From contig SXND01000083.1 in NCBI GenBank assembly GCA_005777235.1, forward strand, positions 1-64,000: 64,000 bases of DNA, read 5' to 3'. The notes beneath the pieces are model-generated. The model worked only from the letters and a program-made list of their open reading frames with translations. It was not told where the DNA came from and made no database searches. The translations under genes and the position numbers were made by a program. The DNA comes from Pseudomonadota bacterium (lineage in GTDB: Bacteria > Tectomicrobia > Entotheonellia > Entotheonellales > Entotheonellaceae). Positions 19,904 through 29,794 of the stretch are shown one piece after another. Position 1 is the first letter of the stretch. Each line of letters starts with the position of its first letter.

Positions 19904-21882
19904 GCGCTCGCAAGGCGTAACACAAGATTGTGCTGCGGATCGACGTGCACCACAGCGGTGGCCGGTACAACCGTCGTGGCACTGTATTCCGTAATGAGGG
20001 CCGGGCCCGGAACCCGGTACCCAGGCGACAAACGCTGCCGCGCATACACGGGGGCCTGCCGCCAGGCGCCCTCGACGTACATCCGCAGCGTGTCCACCTG
20101 CGCTGCCTGCGGATCGGCGCCCTGCGTCTGGGCGGATGGCATATGATAGGCCGCGCCCGAACCGCCGACCACCCGCATGCGGACGTTCACCACCTGCGTT
20201 GGGCGGCTACTATCGGCATAGCCGTAGCGCCGCTCATGACGCTCGTGGAAGTCGTCAATATACCGTGGCGTGTACGGCACCTGCAGTTCAAACGATTGCC
20301 CCACGTAGCACATGTCCAGCAGACGGCTGATCTGCACATCCTGCGGTGCCACCCCCTCATCCCGCATGGTTTGGAGTCCACGCGTCTCCAGTTCACGAAA
20401 GGCCTGTGTCGCCCGCTCGGTGGGAAACTCGGCAGATGGCACCAGGACCGTCTGGGCATACTCCTGCACATAGTCGGTAATCAGCATGCCAAAGGCCGAC
20501 AAAATCCCCGGATGGGCTGGGACGAGCACCGTCGGGATCGATAAACGGCGTGCCAGGTCTGCCGCGTGCATACTGCCAGCCCCGCCAAAGGCTACCAGGG
20601 CAAACTCCCGCGGGTCGTGACCACGCTCGACAGAAATGACGCGGATGGCGCCTTCCATGTTGGCATTTACCACTTCTAAAATCCCTTCACAGGTGGCCTC
20701 GGGCGTCAGGCGCAGCTGGCGGGCAAAGTCCTCCACCGCCTCCTGCGTGCGGGCCACGTCCAGGCGCATCTCGCCGCCCAGGAACCACTCAGGATGGAGA
20801 CGTCCGAGGTAGAGGTTGGCATCTGTCACGGTCATGCCGGTGCCTGTGCCATAGCATGCCGGTCCAGGGTCGGCCCCGGCGCTCTGCGGCCCAACGCGCA
20901 AGGCCCCGCCAGCGTCCAGATAGGCCAGCGAGCCACCCCCGGCGCCGACGGTATGGATGTCCAGCACCGGCACTTTGACCGGGCAGCCCGCGACAATGGT
21001 CTCGCTGGTGGTGCGCAGCTGCTCGTCACACAGCGCCACATCCGTGGACGTGCCTCCCATATCGAAGGTGATTGCCCGCTTGTAGCCCGCGGCACAGGCG
21101 ACGTGAAACGCCCCGACCACGCCACCGGCGGGGCCGGAGAGCACCGTGTGCACGGCTTCCTGATGCGCCCGGGCTGCCGACATGACGCCGCCATTGGAAC
21201 GCATGACGCTCAAACGCGCCCCACGCAGTTCGGTGGCGAGCGTCGCCAGATAGCGCTGCATGATGGGACGCAAGTAGGCGTTGACCACCGTGGTGCTGCA
21301 ACGTTCGTATTCGCGGAATTCCGGCAGAATCTGGTGGGAAGCGGAGATGGGGATACCCAACTGCGTCGCAGCGTCCAGCAGCATGATTTCGTGTTGCGGA
21401 TTGGCATAGGCGTGCAGTAAGCAAATCGCCAGCGATTGCGCCCCGGAGCGCCGGACACGGGCCAGCACCCGCTCGATCTCCGCCATGCTCAGGGGCGTGA
21501 GCACCTCGCCGTTGTACGCCAGGCGTTCCACCACGCCAAAGCGCCAGCGCGCTGGCACGAGCGGTGGCGGTTTCTGCACAAACGGGTCATACAGATGCGG
21601 ACGTGTCTGACGGCCAATCTCCAAAATATCCTCAAAACCGTGGGTCGTAATGAGCGCGGTGGGTGCCCCTTTGCGTTCGAGTAAGGCGTTGGTGGCCACG
21701 GTGGAGCCATGCACGACCTCCGCGCCGGCGAGGTCGGACTGCAGATGCCGCAAGCCCTGCAGCACGGCTCGTGCCGGGTTGTCGGGCGTGGAGAGGACTT
21801 TGTGAATGACCAGCCTATCGCCATCCATGCGCATGAAATCGCTAAACGTGCCGCCGGTATCGACCCCGATTTTGATGGCCAT
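19900..21882 (-). CDS. Hydantoinase A/oxoprolinase family protein
   Basis: MAIKIGVDTGGTFSDFM...GSTVATNALLERKGAPTALITTHGFEDILEIGRQ. Confidence 0.93.
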   Translation of the reverse strand: MAIKIGVDTGGTFSDFMRMDGDRLVIHKVLSTPDNPARAVLQGLRHLQSDLAGAEVVHGSTVATNALLERKGAPTALITTHGFEDILEIGRQTRPHLYDPFVQKPPPLVPARWRFGVVERLAYNGEVLTPLSMAEIERVLARVRRSGAQSLAICLLHAYANPQHEIMLLDAATQLGIPISASHQILPEFREYERCSTTVVNAYLRPIMQRYLATLATELRGARLSVMRSNGGVMSAARAHQEAVHTVLSGPAGGVVGAFHVACAAGYKRAITFDMGGTSTDVALCDEQLRTTSETIVAGCPVKVPVLDIHTVGAGGGSLAYLDAGGALRVGPQSAGADPGPACYGTGTGMTVTDANLYLGRLHPEWFLGGEMRLDVARTQEAVEDFARQLRLTPEATCEGILEVVNANMEGAIRVISVERGHDPREFALVAFGGAGSMHAADLARRLSIPTVLVPAHPGILSAFGMLITDYVQEYAQTVLVPSAEFPTERATQAFRELETRGLQTMRDEGVAPQDVQISRLLDMCYVGQSFELQVPYTPRYIDDFHERHERRYGYADSSRPTQVVNVRMRVVGGSGAAYHMPSAQTQGADPQAAQVDTLRMYVEGAWRQAPVYARQRLSPGYRVPGPALITEYSATTVVPATAVVHVDPQHNLVLRLASA

Positions 21883-22071
21883 AACTGGTATGTTGTCGCC
21901 TCCATGGCGCGCGTGCCACACGACCGCAAGCCTCTGGCAATACCGGGCGCTCACCCGACGCTCCCAGCACTAATAAACCACCACGGCTGATTGTAACACA
22001 GCACCGCCTCGGCTAGAATCTCTGCAAGCCAGTCTTGCCCATCCTTCCCTCACACCTGCGGAGGCCGTCAC

Positions 22072-22860
22072 ATGAGTACCACACTGGTGGAGTACCGTGT
22101 CGAACACGGCATCGCCATCATGGCGTTGCATAATCCCCCCGCTAATACCTATACCTATGAGATGATGCGGGCGCTCGACGAGTGCATTTTGCAGGCGCGT
22201 TTCGATCCCACCGTCTCCGTCTTAGTGCTGCGTGGCCACGGCGAGCGCTTTTTTTCTGCCGGGGCGGATATCTCGATGCTACGTACCGTCGATCCCGCCT
22301 TCAAATATTACTTTTGCCTGCATGCCAACGAAACGTTGCTGCGTCTGGAACAGACGCCGAAACTGGTGATCGCGGCCCTCAATGGCGCCACGGTGGGCGG
22401 TGGTCTGGAGATTGCCATGGCCTGCGACTTACGTATTGCCAAACGCGATGCTGGCCGCATTGGTCTCCCCGAAGTGGCGTTAGGGGTGCTCCCAGGCACC
22501 GGCGGCACGCAGCGCTTGCCGCGTTTGGTCGGCCGCGCCCGCGCCATTGAGCTGATGGCCACGGGACGGGTGTTTGCCTTTGAAGAAGCGCTCGAGATTG
22601 GGCTCATTGACCACATTTTTGAGGCCGAGGATTTTTTTGAGGCGGTGCTGGACTACGCGCGGCAATTTACGCCACCCAATAAAGCCAGCAAGGCCGTGGG
22701 CCGGATCAAGCGGGCGGTGTGCTCGGGTCTGGAGTTGCCACTGCCCGCGGGTTTGGCACTCGAGCGTGAGTTCCAACAACAGTTGTTTGAGAGTGCCGAT
22801 GCGGCGGAAGGTTTGGGGGCCTACGTCGAGAAACGCATGCCGCGCTTTCAAGGGGCATAA
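22072..22860 (+). CDS. Enoyl-CoA hydratase
   Basis: GERFFSAGADISML, ALNGATVGGGLEIAMACDLRIA, LPEVALGVLPGTGGTQRLPRLVG. Confidence 0.93.
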   Translation: MSTTLVEYRVEHGIAIMALHNPPANTYTYEMMRALDECILQARFDPTVSVLVLRGHGERFFSAGADISMLRTVDPAFKYYFCLHANETLLRLEQTPKLVIAALNGATVGGGLEIAMACDLRIAKRDAGRIGLPEVALGVLPGTGGTQRLPRLVGRARAIELMATGRVFAFEEALEIGLIDHIFEAEDFFEAVLDYARQFTPPNKASKAVGRIKRAVCSGLELPLPAGLALEREFQQQLFESADAAEGLGAYVEKRMPRFQGA

Positions 22861-22881
22861 CGCGCGCCCGGGAGACACATC

Positions 22882-23994
22882 ATGAGTACACACCTTGCCA
22901 CGTTTGATGACTGGGTGGCGGCGTTTCGGTCCTGGCAGGAGGATATTGGCCTCGACCGCCGCCATCTGGAGCGCTTCACTTTTGACACGAAGTATGGCGA
23001 CCTGGCGAGTGACGAAATCGCCTTTGGGGATTTTACGGGAGCGCGGCGCTGGGAGTCGGTGCGGCAGATCCCGGACCAGCGCATGCGCGATGCCGTGCTC
23101 AATTACATCGTCTATCAAGGCGATACCGAGTTCGCCTCGGTGGAGCAACAGCACCACCTGTACGACATCGCACCTAGCACGTACGACTTCCAATGTCTGA
23201 CACGGGTCATGGCGGAAGAAATGCGCCACGGCTATCAGATGTGCCATCTGCTGGTGACACATTTTGGCCATGCCGGGCGCTTAGAGGCGGACAAGCTCCT
23301 GCAGCGACGAGCCTATCATCACCAGCGGCTGCTGGGCTCCTTTAACGAGGACATCACCACTTGGCTGGACTTTTTTACCTTTACGCAATTTGTCGATCGT
23401 GACGGCAAATACCAGCTGCGTATGCTCAGCCACTCGGCCTTTGCCCCGCTGGCGCGCAGTATGGGGCCGATGCTCAAGGAAGAGTCGTTCCATCTGGGGG
23501 TGGGCTACGATGGCCTCCGTCGTGTGATCCAGGCGGGGCGGGTGCCTATAGCGCTGATGCAAAAGTTTTTCAACAAATGGGTGCCAACGGCCTACGATTT
23601 ATTTGGCTCTGATCACTCCGGCTCGGCGCATTGGGGGTATGTGTGGGGTTTGAAGGGACGCTATGATGAGGAGACCTGCGCCGCGCCAGCGGATCGCGAG
23701 CGGCTCAATGAAACAGCCCGTGAGCTGTACATGGTAGAAATTCGCGCCTTGACCGCACGTTTGAATCGCCTCATCCCCGCAGAGCAACCCAGGTTGTATC
23801 TGCCGGATATGACGTTCCATCGTCGGATTGGCGCCTATGCTGGGGAACCCTATAGTGTCACGGGTGAACGGTTACAGCCGGAGGCGTATGCCGCCTACTT
23901 GACCGACGTCCTGCCACAGCCGGCGGATCTGGCCTGCCTAGCGGCCCTGACGCAAACCCCAGATTGGCTTACCCCCAAGCAAGCGATGGCCTGA
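22882..23994 (+). CDS. PaaA/BoxB-like ferritin-fold (phenylacetic acid catabolic) oxygenase subunit
   Basis: EEMRHGYQMCHLL and KEESFHLGVG diiron-ligand-like motifs in a 370 aa ORF. Confidence 0.7.
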   Translation: MSTHLATFDDWVAAFRSWQEDIGLDRRHLERFTFDTKYGDLASDEIAFGDFTGARRWESVRQIPDQRMRDAVLNYIVYQGDTEFASVEQQHHLYDIAPSTYDFQCLTRVMAEEMRHGYQMCHLLVTHFGHAGRLEADKLLQRRAYHHQRLLGSFNEDITTWLDFFTFTQFVDRDGKYQLRMLSHSAFAPLARSMGPMLKEESFHLGVGYDGLRRVIQAGRVPIALMQKFFNKWVPTAYDLFGSDHSGSAHWGYVWGLKGRYDEETCAAPADRERLNETARELYMVEIRALTARLNRLIPAEQPRLYLPDMTFHRRIGAYAGEPYSVTGERLQPEAYAAYLTDVLPQPADLACLAALTQTPDWLTPKQAMA

Positions 23995-24016
23995 TGCGTA
24001 ACAAGAAGGTGCTCGT

Positions 24017-24472
24017 ATGCGGTATGTCTGTGCGCTCCTGGTGGTCATGCTCCTCAGTGAGTACAGTTGGAGTGCCCCCAAAGCAGGGCCAGAGTTACCC
24101 GCGCCGCCTGGGCAGGATGAGGTGGGCGAGGTTGCGCCACCACCGGGTATTGCCCCACTGCGCCCGGTGTTTGATTACCTGCGGTTTTATGAGTCGCAAC
24201 CGGCGCGGGTGCTGCCCTATATCACCGAACACTTCCGCCATGGCCTGGAGCCGCGGGTCTGGGTAGACCAGATCCGCGCACTGCTGTCTGCCCAAGGTTA
24301 CACCCGGCTGTCGTGGCTGGTGTACCACCTAGAAGTGCACCCAACAGGCGGGTTGGTGCATGTGAAGACGCGGGCCCGCCTTGATGGCCAGGAACTCCTC
24401 CAGAAAGAGATTTTTGTGCTCGTGCGCACGCCCGAGGGGGAATGGCTGATTGATGATTGGCACCTCGAGTGA
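24017..24472 (+). CDS. Hypothetical secreted protein
   Basis: 151 aa ORF with hydrophobic N-terminus; acceptable spacing after the preceding gene. Confidence 0.5.
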   Translation: MRYVCALLVVMLLSEYSWSAPKAGPELPAPPGQDEVGEVAPPPGIAPLRPVFDYLRFYESQPARVLPYITEHFRHGLEPRVWVDQIRALLSAQGYTRLSWLVYHLEVHPTGGLVHVKTRARLDGQELLQKEIFVLVRTPEGEWLIDDWHLE

Positions 24473-24555
24473 GGGAGCCGCGGGCCATGGCCAGACCCTC
24501 GTACAGACCACAGAGGACTCTGGCCATGCTCTCCTGACGAGAAACAGTTGGGCCT

Positions 24556-24687
24556 CTAGTGCCTCAACCGAGCGCCTGTGCGACGTCTCCTGGGAGCGCC
24601 ACGCTCCAGCGTGGCTTTGGGAGCCGGGTGGGAGCCCGGCGATCCCACGGGGCAGCAACTAGCACAATAGCTCGGTGAAGGCACTAG
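24556..24687. mobile_element. MITE-like element, copy 2 (132 bp)
   Basis: Same length, ends and internal hairpins as 19772-19903. Confidence 0.7.
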
Positions 24688-25391
24688 GCCGTAATGCCAA
24701 GACGGGCCTTCATGGCCTGCAACTGATCTTGGGTTTTCGAGATGGATGCTCCAGCCAGGGCTTTGTTAATCTCCGCATCAACCGACGTGTCCACCTGGCC
24801 GACTTCGCCATAGGCTTGTGCCAGGGCTTCATCTTCCTCCACCTTCCGTTTCATGCGCTCCAACATGGCAATCGTGCTGGAGGAATCGACTTGCGCCAGG
24901 TGCTGGTTAATTTTCTTGGTGGATTCAGCCGTCTTGGCCCGCGCCCGTAGCGTCACCAGCTCATTTTCATACGTCGAGATGGCCGATTTGAGCTGCTGAA
25001 CTTTGTCTTGCAGTTGTGAGGCCATGCGTTGTTGCTGTTCGGTATCCTGCGACAGTCTGGCCGCCCGTTGCGCCGCCAGTTCCTTCTGATTCAAGGCTTC
25101 AGTCGCCAGACGATCGGCCTGCGCTTGGTCAAGCTGACCCTCTTGAAAGCGTTGCAGGAGCAACACGGCCTTGCGCTCATACTCGTTGGCCTGGCGTTTG
25201 GCGTCGTCGGCTTCTTTACCCAAACGGATGGAGACGCCTTTGACTTCCGCCAAGCCGTTCATGGCGTTTTGCAGATCGCTTTTGAGATCACGGATGCCCT
25301 GTTCGGTGATCTTGATGGGATCTTCGAATTTGTCGACAATAGCATGGGCCTCGGCCTGCCCCACTTTGAACAGTCGTGTAAAAATACCCAT
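24684..25391 (-). CDS. PspA/IM30 family protein
   Basis: MGIFTRLFKVGQAEAHAIVDKFEDPIKITEQGIRDLKSDLQNAM; long coiled-coil. Confidence 0.9.
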   Translation of the reverse strand: MGIFTRLFKVGQAEAHAIVDKFEDPIKITEQGIRDLKSDLQNAMNGLAEVKGVSIRLGKEADDAKRQANEYERKAVLLLQRFQEGQLDQAQADRLATEALNQKELAAQRAARLSQDTEQQQRMASQLQDKVQQLKSAISTYENELVTLRARAKTAESTKKINQHLAQVDSSSTIAMLERMKRKVEEDEALAQAYGEVGQVDTSVDAEINKALAGASISKTQDQLQAMKARLGITA

Positions 25392-25419
25392 GGACGATGC
25401 CTCCTTGCTAGCCAACCAC

Positions 25420-25812
25420 TTATGACTTATTGAACATGATGAATTCACCGGCGTATTCGGCAAGGGCCAGACTCAGTGCCTCAATAGTCCCTTGCAGCTC
25501 GTTGAGATCGAGATGCTCGATGCGTAAGGTATCACGGAACAACACGCGCTTGCCGTCGTCGGTCAGGACAAACGCCCCATGCACCAGCGTACGATTCATC
25601 TGTAATAAACGGCTGAACAGGTTGCCCGGCATGGCCGGAACCTCCATAATCACCTGTTCGAGTACGAGGATGGGATCCTCCACGTCGATCACTAGGCGGC
25701 TAATCCCGCGTTCTTCATCATCGACCACGAGCAGCCCTTGGGCGGCATCTTCGTGTACGATGGCGAGTTGCAATTCCTGCACATAGCTTTTAACGGTCTG
25801 AAAATCTGCCAT
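25420..25812 (-). CDS. YbjN-like/type III chaperone-like small protein
   Basis: 130 aa; VIMEVPAMPGNLFSRLLQMNRTLVHGAFVL; upstream of the PspA homologue. Confidence 0.55.
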   Translation of the reverse strand: MADFQTVKSYVQELQLAIVHEDAAQGLLVVDDEERGISRLVIDVEDPILVLEQVIMEVPAMPGNLFSRLLQMNRTLVHGAFVLTDDGKRVLFRDTLRIEHLDLNELQGTIEALSLALAEYAGEFIMFNKS

Positions 25813-26075
25813 GCAAGTCTCCTTCAGGCCGTGAGAGTCATGACGTCTTTGCTACCCGCTGGAAGGGCCGCCACCACAAGAATCTCTCCTCGGCGTGTAT
25901 GCTGAGAAGAGTGTAGCAGAAAATGTCAGCGTCTGCTGCCGAGCGCTGGCCGGAAGGATAGCTGGTCACGCCTTGCTGCCATGTCCAGCGGATGGCATAA
26001 TAACCGGCGACGCCAGGAGAGCTACGGCATCCTGGCGTTTGTCTTCGGGGGATATCCCAGCGGAGGAGTGTCGCG

Positions 26076-26546
26076 ATGCCTAGCATCCCCATACACAATG
26101 AGACCGATTACGCCTTGACGGACGATATTGCCAAACTGATCATCCGGGATGCTCAAGAGCATTTCGGGGAAGAGGTCAGCGCCATCCGGGTGCAATACGG
26201 CATTCCGCGCCATGCTTTTAATGCCAGGACGCATGAGGTGCGTTATGCCTTTTCCCCTAATGACTTTGGCTTAGTGGATACGACGACGACTTTCCCCGAC
26301 ACCTACTATAGTGCCGCAGACATCCCAACCATTGACGACGACACCGAGGAAGGGGGCAGCTCGGCCACCTTTGGAGACACGGAGACCGACGAAGAGGATA
26401 CGCGGCGCGAAACGTCTCTCGAAAGTCTGGAAGAAGAGACCGATGAGGAGGAAGAGGAGGAGGACGAATTCTCCGAGTTAGATGACCATTTTGAGGATCC
26501 CGAAGAGGCCGAAGGGTTCATGTACGACGAAGATGACTACAATTAA
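26076..26546 (+). CDS. Hypothetical protein with highly acidic C-terminal tail
   Basis: 156 aa ORF; tail EEETDEEEEEEDEFSELDDHFEDPEEAEGF. Confidence 0.6.
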   Translation: MPSIPIHNETDYALTDDIAKLIIRDAQEHFGEEVSAIRVQYGIPRHAFNARTHEVRYAFSPNDFGLVDTTTTFPDTYYSAADIPTIDDDTEEGGSSATFGDTETDEEDTRRETSLESLEEETDEEEEEEDEFSELDDHFEDPEEAEGFMYDEDDYN

Positions 26547-26605
26547 GCCTCGCCTGTGAGGCACGGCAGGGGGAGCGGCCTCCCCCTGGACGCCCGTCGA
26601 ACACG

Positions 26606-29500
26606 TTAGCGACGCCCCACCTGCTCGCGCTGCTGCGGCGCCACCGCGTCCCACAGCACTTCCACCAGATGGCGCGCCTGCCGCCCAGTCGCATGCTGAA
26701 TCTGCTGCCGGCAGGAAATCCCATCCGCCACAATTTCGACCGTGCTTGCCGCCCCCTGCACCGCCGGGAAGAGACGCTGCTGGCCGATTTGCATGGAAAT
26801 CTCGTAGTGCTCCGCTTCATAGCCGAACGAACCAGCCATGCCGCAGCATCCCGACGGAATCTCCTGCACGGTGTAGCCTGTAGGCAGGCGTAAGACCTCC
26901 AGCGTAGGGGAGATGCCTACCAGGGCTTTTTGATGACAGTGGCCGTGCACTAAGATCTGCTTCGGCGCGCTGGTAAACTCCAGATCCAGCTCGCCGCGCT
27001 GGTGTAATTGCTGCAAAAACTCGTCAATAGTGCACACCTGTTGCGCCACCAGCGTGGCATCGGCTCCAGGCACGAGATCGAGATAGTCTTCGCGCAGTGT
27101 CAGGATACAACTGGGCTCAATCCCGACAATCGGCACACTGCGGCGCGCATAGGGCAGCAGCGTCTGGATATTGTGCCGGGCAAAGGCGCGCCCTTGCTCG
27201 ATCTGGCCCTTGGACACCGCCGGACGACCACAACACTGGCGATCCACCAGCACGACCTCAAAACCGGCGGCTTCGAGCAAGTGCGTCGCAGCCTGGCCAA
27301 CTTCCGGGTAGTTGTACTCCAGGAACGTATCGTGAAACAGCACCACCTCCCCGCGTGTGGCGGGCTGCATGCGGCGTGGACGCTGGGTAAACCAGGCGCT
27401 AAACGTCTGCCGGGCAAAGGCCGGCAAGGTGCGCTGCGGCGCAATGCCAAGGCGCGCCTGGGCCCATTTGCCGAGCGGGCTGCGCGCCAACCAGTTCGAC
27501 AGCGGGGCGACCATCTGGCCAAAGCGACTCAGCGTGCCAATATGCGCAAACAGCTTGGCGCGCAGTGGTGTGCCGTGCTTGGCGTAATAATGGCTGAGAA
27601 ATTCGTACTTGAGCTTGGCCATGTCCACATTGGAAGGACATTCGGTTTTACACGCCTTGCATTCGAGGCACAGGTCGAGCACATCGTGCAGGCCCTTGCC
27701 GGTGAACTCGTCCTCGGGTACGCGCCCGGCTAAAATGGCCCGCAGCGCATTCGCCCGACCACGCGTGGAATGCTGCTCATCGCGCGTCGCCATGTACGAT
27801 GGACACATGGTAGCGCCGGTGAGCTTGCGGCACTCGCCGTTGCCGTTACACATGTCGATGGCCGTCTCAAAACCACCCTCACGGCTGAAGTCGAGATGCG
27901 TATGCACGTGAATCGGCTTATAGGTTGCCCCATGACGTAGATTTTCACGTGGTGAAGGGCCGTCTACCACTTTGCCGGGATTCATGCGGTTGTCGGGGTC
28001 AAAGGCGTGCTTCACGTCTTTGAAGGCTTTGTAGAGCACTGGGCCAAAGTGCTTTTCGTTGAGCCAACTGCGCGCTAAGCCATCACCGTGCTCGCCGCTC
28101 ATACAGCCGCCGTACTCGATGACCAGGTCACTGATCTCATGCATCATGGCCATCATCTTATCGACTTCGGCCGGTTCTTTGAGATTGATCCCGGGTCGGA
28201 TATGCATACAGCCAACGCTGGCATGGCCGTAATAGCCCGCGGTGGTATCATGCGAGGCAACAATCTCCCGAAAACGCCGCAGGAAGTCCGGGAGCTTGGC
28301 CGGATCAACGGCGGTATCTTCGACAAAGGCAATGGGCTTGCGATCATCGCGGCGGCTCATGAGCAGGCCGAGGCCAGCCTTACGCACTTTCCAGACATTG
28401 GCTTGCGCCGCGGTGGTGAGCGCCTGGGTATAGGCATAGCCCCATTTTTCGCGGCGCAGTTGCGCTTCGAGCTTTTGCACCTTGTCGGCGGCTTCTTCGG
28501 CGGAGTCGCCGTAAAATTCTACCACCAGCAGCGCGTCCGGCTGTCCCTCGACAAAGGGCATACTCCCGGAAAATTCTTTGGAGGCGCGGGCTGCCTCAAT
28601 AATCTGGCGGTCGATCATTTCAATGGCTGACGGTTCCGAGGGCAGCATGGCGTTGGTGGCTTCGACGGCGGCAATCATGTCGTCAAAATGCACGGCGAGC
28701 ACGGAGGTGGCTTTGGGCATGGGCATAATGCGCATCTTGGCTGCCACGACCGCGGCCAGGGTGCCCTCGGAGCCGACGATCATTTTGGCGATGTTGAACG
28801 GCCCCGCGCCGAGAAACTCGTCCAGGTTATAGCCGCTCACCCGCCGCAGGATTTTCGGATAACGCTCTGCGATGGCCTCTTTATTGTCACGCGCCAGGTG
28901 CACCACCTCGCGGTAGATCTGCGCTTCCAGCGTTTGCCCGCGCATCTTCTGTTCCAGCATGCTGTGATCCACCGGCTTGAACAGCACCCGACTGCCGTCG
29001 GAGAGCACGGCGTCAACTTCCAGCACGTGATCGATGGTCTTGCCATAGATCACCGAGCGCGCCCCGGCGGAGTTGTTGCCGATCATGCCGCCAATAGTGG
29101 CGCGGCTGCTGGTCGAGGTGTCGGGACCAAATAAAAAGCCGTGCGGCCGCAGATAGGCGTTGAACTGATCCTGCACCACACCAGGCTGCACCCAGGCCCA
29201 GTGCTCTGCGGTGTTGAGATTGGAGATGTCGTGCATATAGTTCGACATATCCATGATGATGGCTTTGCCGATGGTCTGTCCAGCCAGCCCGGTGCCGCCG
29301 CCACGTGGGAGGACGGGCACGCCGTGCTGGCGGGCCACTTCCAACGTAGCCACCACGTCATCGGCATGGCGCGGAATCACCACCCCGAGGGGCTCAATCT
29401 GATAAATACTGGCATCTGTGCTGTACAGCATCCGACTAAAGGCGTCGAAGCGGACTTCACCGGCAATACGCTTCTGCAGACTTTGCAGCAGGCCATCCAT
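26606..29500 (-). CDS. FAD-linked oxidase/Fe-S fusion (GlcD + GlpC-like), D-lactate/glycolate dehydrogenase family
   Basis: PRGGGTGLAGQTIG FAD motif; CLECKACKTECPSNVDMAKLK Fe-S; C-terminal cysteine-rich CCG domains. Confidence 0.93.
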   Translation of the reverse strand: MDGLLQSLQKRIAGEVRFDAFSRMLYSTDASIYQIEPLGVVIPRHADDVVATLEVARQHGVPVLPRGGGTGLAGQTIGKAIIMDMSNYMHDISNLNTAEHWAWVQPGVVQDQFNAYLRPHGFLFGPDTSTSSRATIGGMIGNNSAGARSVIYGKTIDHVLEVDAVLSDGSRVLFKPVDHSMLEQKMRGQTLEAQIYREVVHLARDNKEAIAERYPKILRRVSGYNLDEFLGAGPFNIAKMIVGSEGTLAAVVAAKMRIMPMPKATSVLAVHFDDMIAAVEATNAMLPSEPSAIEMIDRQIIEAARASKEFSGSMPFVEGQPDALLVVEFYGDSAEEAADKVQKLEAQLRREKWGYAYTQALTTAAQANVWKVRKAGLGLLMSRRDDRKPIAFVEDTAVDPAKLPDFLRRFREIVASHDTTAGYYGHASVGCMHIRPGINLKEPAEVDKMMAMMHEISDLVIEYGGCMSGEHGDGLARSWLNEKHFGPVLYKAFKDVKHAFDPDNRMNPGKVVDGPSPRENLRHGATYKPIHVHTHLDFSREGGFETAIDMCNGNGECRKLTGATMCPSYMATRDEQHSTRGRANALRAILAGRVPEDEFTGKGLHDVLDLCLECKACKTECPSNVDMAKLKYEFLSHYYAKHGTPLRAKLFAHIGTLSRFGQMVAPLSNWLARSPLGKWAQARLGIAPQRTLPAFARQTFSAWFTQRPRRMQPATRGEVVLFHDTFLEYNYPEVGQAATHLLEAAGFEVVLVDRQCCGRPAVSKGQIEQGRAFARHNIQTLLPYARRSVPIVGIEPSCILTLREDYLDLVPGADATLVAQQVCTIDEFLQQLHQRGELDLEFTSAPKQILVHGHCHQKALVGISPTLEVLRLPTGYTVQEIPSGCCGMAGSFGYEAEHYEISMQIGQQRLFPAVQGAASTVEIVADGISCRQQIQHATGRQARHLVEVLWDAVAPQQREQVGRR

Positions 29501-29641
29501 AGCTCAACTCCACACATTCCGCAACCATTGTTCACCCCCTCGCCACGTGGGAGAGGGCCTAGAGGGCGACTCCTGCTATCGCTTGCGAGAGAGTGCAGGG
29601 GGAGATGTCTGTTGCAGAGAAACCCCTCAACCCCCCCTCTG

Positions 29642-29712
29642 CGCGGGCACGGCCCGCTCCTACAGTATACAGAGCGTCTGCGGTCTCCCTGTAGGAGCGG
29701 GCCGTGCCCGCG
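29642..29712. repeat. REP-like inverted repeat, 24-bp perfect arms around a 23-nt loop
   Basis: CGCGGGCACGGCCCGCTCCTACAG ... CTGTAGGAGCGGGCCGTGCCCGCG read directly. Confidence 0.85.
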
Positions 29713-29794
29713 AGGTCTCCGCTGGCGTAGAACTGACGCGACAGACATCGAGCCATATGCCGGGCATGATAGCGCCGTTGGCGCCGAGGGTCAA

